In this document: piece by piece, positions 14,956 through 17,557 of the stretch
Numbering within the stretch: position 1 is the stretch's first letter
Layout: each line of letters begins with the position of its first letter
Source of the DNA: JBAXPW01 sp037132015
Lineage (GTDB): Bacteria; Patescibacteriota; Microgenomatia; UBA1406; GWC2-37-13
DNA: 17,557 nt
Assembly: GCA_037132015.1 (NCBI GenBank)
Contig: JBAXPW010000027.1
Coordinates: 1 to 17,557, forward strand
Direction: 5' to 3'
Program-made: the position numbers and the translations under genes
The notes under the pieces: generated by a model
The model's input: only the letters and a program-made list of their open reading frames with translations
Told to the model about the DNA's origin: nothing
Databases searched by the model: none

Positions 14956-15038
14956 CTGAAAGAACATGGATATATGCGATTATAAGGGATGTGGTCTATA
15001 GAAACACCCTCATTGATCAAATATATAGGGTCTTTCAG
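14956..15038. ncRNA. Long nested hairpin between ftsH and the exonuclease gene; unassigned
   Basis: The 188-nt gap 14913-15100 holds no ORF of interest. Within it CTGAAAGA (14956-14963) pairs with TCTTTCAG (15031-15038), ATATAT (14970-14975) with ATATAT (15021-15026), and AGGG-A-TGT (14985-14992) with ACACCCT (15004-15010). These stack as one elongated imperfect hairpin. Alternatives exist: CCCT can also pair with AGGG at 15027-15030, and CAGAT/ATCTG (14945-14958) competes with the outer stem. It does not look like SRP RNA, tmRNA or an intrinsic terminator (no T-run). It could be a small RNA, a leader or a processing element, or it may be chance in AT-rich DNA. Confidence 0.25.
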
Positions 15039-15100
15039 CTCTAATATATTTCAATAATTTCCACTCAAACTATCAGCTGTACGATCTCATTTAATATTCT

Positions 15101-16051
15101 ATGAAAACACTACTTCTCATCGACGGAAGTGGAATAATGTATCGAGCATTTTTTGCTCTACCCGCTTTTATGACAAAGGCAGGTATCCCAACAAACGCAA
15201 TCTATGGCACTCTCACAATGGTGCATAAAGTAACTCAAGACTTCAATACAGATCATGTACTATTCTGCATGGATACACCAACACCAACATTCAGAAAAAA
15301 ACTCCTCACAACATATCAATCACAACGACCCGAAACACCAAAAGATTTTATTGTACAAATTGCGCCAATCAAAGAATTATTAACACTTGGTGGAATTACA
15401 TGTATATCACAACCGGGGTACGAAGCTGATGATGTAATAGGCACTCTTGCTCATACATATAAATCTCAGTTTGATCGAGTATACATTCTCTCATCAGATA
15501 AAGATATCCTTCAACTTGTAGATATAAATGTATCTGTTATTTCTCCCACTGTCGGTATATCACAGGTCAAAGTATATACACCAACTGATGTTGAAGAAAA
15601 AATGGGAGTTCTTCCAGAAAAAATTCCCGACTTAAAAGGGCTCATTGGTGATCCTTCGGATAATTACATGGGAGCAAAAGGTATTGGACCAAAAACGGCT
15701 ATAAATTTATTATCACAATTCGGTTCTATTGATGAAATGTATGCTCATCTCGATGAGATAAAATCAGAAAAAGTAAAAGGAATTTTACAAGATCAAAAAG
15801 AAAATGTTACACTCTCTCAGACCCTTGCAACAATATTAACAGATGTGCCTCTTGATTTAGATATTGCAAATACAACATTTCAATCATATCGTCCCGAACT
15901 TAAGCCAAAACTAGAAGAATACAACATGAAATCACTCCTCGCACGTTTTTTTAATGAAAAAGTTCACGCTAAAAAAACTTCGAATGAATCACATAAAAAA
16001 GAAACTGTAGAAAAACAAAAACCACCAGATGACCAAATTAAATTATTTTAA
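15101..16051 (+). CDS. Stand-alone 5'-3' exonuclease (PolA N-terminal type) with C-terminal clamp motif
   Basis: A 316-residue flap/5'-3' exonuclease like the N-terminal domain of DNA polymerase I, which removes RNA primers and 5' flaps. LLLIDGSGIMYRAFFAL, then FCMDTPTPTFRKKL (Asp58), YEADDVIGTLA (Glu108, Asp110, Asp111), SSDKD (Asp133, Asp135) and LIGDPSDNYMGAKGIGPKTA (Asp184, Asp187, helix-hairpin-helix) supply the metal-binding acidic residues. No polymerase domain follows; the protein ends after a lysine-rich tail. The last five residues are QIKLF, matching the QLxLF peptide that binds the beta sliding clamp. The stop lies 4 nt before the hsdM start, so the two are probably co-transcribed. 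No SD is visible; TTTAAT 5 nt before the ATG is a weak -10 candidate. Confidence 0.9.
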   Translation: MKTLLLIDGSGIMYRAFFALPAFMTKAGIPTNAIYGTLTMVHKVTQDFNTDHVLFCMDTPTPTFRKKLLTTYQSQRPETPKDFIVQIAPIKELLTLGGITCISQPGYEADDVIGTLAHTYKSQFDRVYILSSDKDILQLVDINVSVISPTVGISQVKVYTPTDVEEKMGVLPEKIPDLKGLIGDPSDNYMGAKGIGPKTAINLLSQFGSIDEMYAHLDEIKSEKVKGILQDQKENVTLSQTLATILTDVPLDLDIANTTFQSYRPELKPKLEEYNMKSLLARFFNEKVHAKKTSNESHKKETVEKQKPPDDQIKLF

Positions 16052-16055
16052 TCAT

Positions 16056-17519
16056 ATGTTTGAACAAGCGTTTAAGAATATTGATGATCTTTTATGGAAA
16101 GATGCAGGTTCTTCAAGTGAACTTGACTATGTTGAGCAAACATCATGGGTATTATTTTTGAAATATCTTGATGATCTAGAAAAAGACAAAAAAACAGAAG
16201 CAGAACTTGCAGGTCGTACGTATGAAAATATCCTTGCACCTGAATATAGATGGGAAGTATGGGCTTCTCCAAAGACAAATGAAGGAAAACTCGATCATAA
16301 TAAAGCGCTGACTGGTGATGACCTTACCACATTTGTAGATGGCAAATTATTTCCTTATCTTCGTAAATTTAAATCAAAGGATGTGAGCCCTGATACTATT
16401 CAATATAAAATTGGTGAGATATTTTCAGAGATAAAAAATAAAATGCAGAGTGGATATAATCTCCGTGGAGTCTTAGACATTATTGATACGATGCGTTTTC
16501 GTTCACATGTTGAGAAGCATGAACTATCTCATCTCTATGAAGGAAAGATTAAGAACATGGGTAACGCAGGTCGCAATGGTGGCGAATACTACACTCCTCG
16601 ACCGCTCATCAAAACAATTATCAAGGTTGTTGATCCTCATATAGGTGATACGATCTATGATGGCGCTGTAGGATCAGCAGGATTTTTAGTGGAGGCATAT
16701 GAATATCTCAAAGAAAGCAAGGTCCTCACCACATCTGATATGGAGTTACTTCAAAAACGTACGTTTTATGGTAAAGAAAAAAAGTCTCTCGCATATATCA
16801 TTGGCATCATGAATATGATTCTACATGGCATAGAGACTCCAAATATCATTCATACGAATACTCTCTCTGAAAATATCAATGATATAGAAGAAAAGGATCG
16901 ATATAACATCATTCTTGCAAATCCTCCTTTTGGTGGAAAAGAACGAAGTGAAGTACAAGAAAACTTCTCAATCAAAACAAGTGAAACTGCCTTTTTATTT
17001 TTACAACATTTTATAAAAAGTCTCAAAGCAAGAGGAAGAGCAGGTATCGTGATCAAAAATACATTTTTATCAAATACAGATAATGCCTCAATCTCCTTAC
17101 GTCGTCATTTACTAGAAAGTAGCAATCTATATGCGATACTTGATCTCCCAAGTGGCACGTTTACGGGAGCTGGCGTTAAGACAGTTGTGTTATTTTTTGA
17201 GAAAGGTGTTTCTACAAAAAAGATTTGGTATTATCAACTCAATCTTGAAAGAAATCTTGGCAAGACAAATCCTCTGAATGAAAAAGATCTTGCTGAATTT
17301 GTTGAACTTCAAAAAACAAGTGCCAACTCAGCAAATTCATGGACTATAGATCGTTCTACAATCGATGAAACAACGTATGATCTCTCTGTCAAAAATCCAA
17401 TACAAAAAGAAGAAGTGCATCTAAGAGAACCAAAAGAGATTTTAGAGGAAATGAGAGTGTTGGATGATGAGGTAAAAGAAGTAATGAAAAATATTATTAA
17501 GGTGATTAAGACAGAATAG
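16056..17519 (+). CDS. hsdM: Type I restriction-modification methyltransferase HsdM
   Basis: A 487-residue adenine-N6 DNA methyltransferase subunit of a type I restriction-modification system; it needs HsdS for specificity and HsdR for cleavage. The N-terminal helical HsdM_N domain begins FEQAFKNIDDLLWKDAG and contains ELDYVEQTSWVLFLKYLDDLE. GRNGGEYYTPRPLI precedes the SAM motif YDGAVGSAGFL, a known variant of DPxxGxGGF. The catalytic motif NPPF occurs in ILANPPFGGKE (289-292). The start at 16056 matches the family beginning MFEQ. An ATG at 16029 would add nine residues and overlap the exonuclease gene. The C-terminus (from about 455) is charged and helical. Length is normal. HsdS and HsdR are expected beyond the window edge but are not seen. 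Confidence 0.93.
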   Translation: MFEQAFKNIDDLLWKDAGSSSELDYVEQTSWVLFLKYLDDLEKDKKTEAELAGRTYENILAPEYRWEVWASPKTNEGKLDHNKALTGDDLTTFVDGKLFPYLRKFKSKDVSPDTIQYKIGEIFSEIKNKMQSGYNLRGVLDIIDTMRFRSHVEKHELSHLYEGKIKNMGNAGRNGGEYYTPRPLIKTIIKVVDPHIGDTIYDGAVGSAGFLVEAYEYLKESKVLTTSDMELLQKRTFYGKEKKSLAYIIGIMNMILHGIETPNIIHTNTLSENINDIEEKDRYNIILANPPFGGKERSEVQENFSIKTSETAFLFLQHFIKSLKARGRAGIVIKNTFLSNTDNASISLRRHLLESSNLYAILDLPSGTFTGAGVKTVVLFFEKGVSTKKIWYYQLNLERNLGKTNPLNEKDLAEFVELQKTSANSANSWTIDRSTIDETTYDLSVKNPIQKEEVHLREPKEILEEMRVLDDEVKEVMKNIIKVIKTE

Positions 17520-17534
17520 GAAAGTTTAGTCTGG

Positions 17535-17554
17535 ATGCCCGACTACTCGGGCAT
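17535..17554. repeat. Perfect GC-rich palindrome, REP-like or hairpin after hsdM
   Basis: ATGCCCGA and TCGGGCAT form an 8-bp perfect stem around the loop CTAC, 15 nt after the hsdM stop, with an outer GTC/GAC pair (17529-17531 with 17555-17557) across a TGG bulge. Its GC content is far above its surroundings. The GGATGCCCGA...TCGGGCATGAC form resembles dispersed palindromic repeats of many bacterial genomes. It could also serve as a terminator or mRNA-stabilising hairpin; the window ends before any T-run could be seen. Confidence 0.5.
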
Positions 17555-17557
17555 GAC

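Noticed and set aside
14956..15038. SRP (4.5S) RNA, tmRNA or intrinsic terminator as identity of the hairpin
   Set aside because: The conserved SRP apical and internal-loop bases are absent, there is no tRNA-like end, and no T-run follows the stem.

Overview
The window looks like a piece of a small AT-rich bacterial genome, most likely a member of the Patescibacteria (Candidate Phyla Radiation). This rests on several things: the low GC (about one third by eye), short intergenic gaps, compact versions of several proteins (189-aa SufD, 121-aa SufU), a stand-alone 5'-3' exonuclease, a TMTC-like membrane TPR protein, and very few Shine-Dalgarno sequences. The lineage is an inference from gene content and protein style; no 16S or ribosomal protein marker is present. 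The genetic code appears standard: tsaD ends at a TGA exactly where the family normally ends, and no conserved gene has an in-frame TGA.

Minus strand, read right to left from about 12.9 kb to 1: a TsaC-TsaE fusion and TsaD (tRNA t6A synthesis); the iron-sulfur assembly genes sufC, sufB, an HD-domain phosphohydrolase, a minimal sufD, sufS and sufU; a single-cluster ferredoxin; the fused gamma-alpha subunit of a 2-oxoacid:ferredoxin oxidoreductase (korA-like); a polytopic TMTC-like TPR protein; the oxidoreductase beta subunit (korB-like); and the first third of Lon protease, cut by the window edge. Iron-sulfur cluster synthesis is thus encoded directly upstream of the ferredoxin and oxidoreductase that need clusters.

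Plus strand, from 12.98 kb to the end: ftsH (divergent from tsaCE), a 188-bp intergenic stretch able to form a long nested hairpin, a stand-alone PolA-type 5'-3' exonuclease ending in a probable sliding-clamp-binding peptide, and hsdM of a type I restriction-modification system. The window ends in a GC-rich perfect palindrome that resembles a dispersed repeat.

The most notable regulatory observations are a CIRCE-like (HrcA) operator over the lon promoter, and -10 hexamers placed exactly 7 nt before the ATG of korA, korB and ftsH, which predict leaderless mRNAs. The most notable protein observations are the TsaC-TsaE fusion, the three-cysteine ferredoxin, the minimal SufD and the clamp motif on the exonuclease. 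I found no CRISPR array, insertion sequence, tRNA or rRNA, and no gene-free stretch longer than 300 bases.
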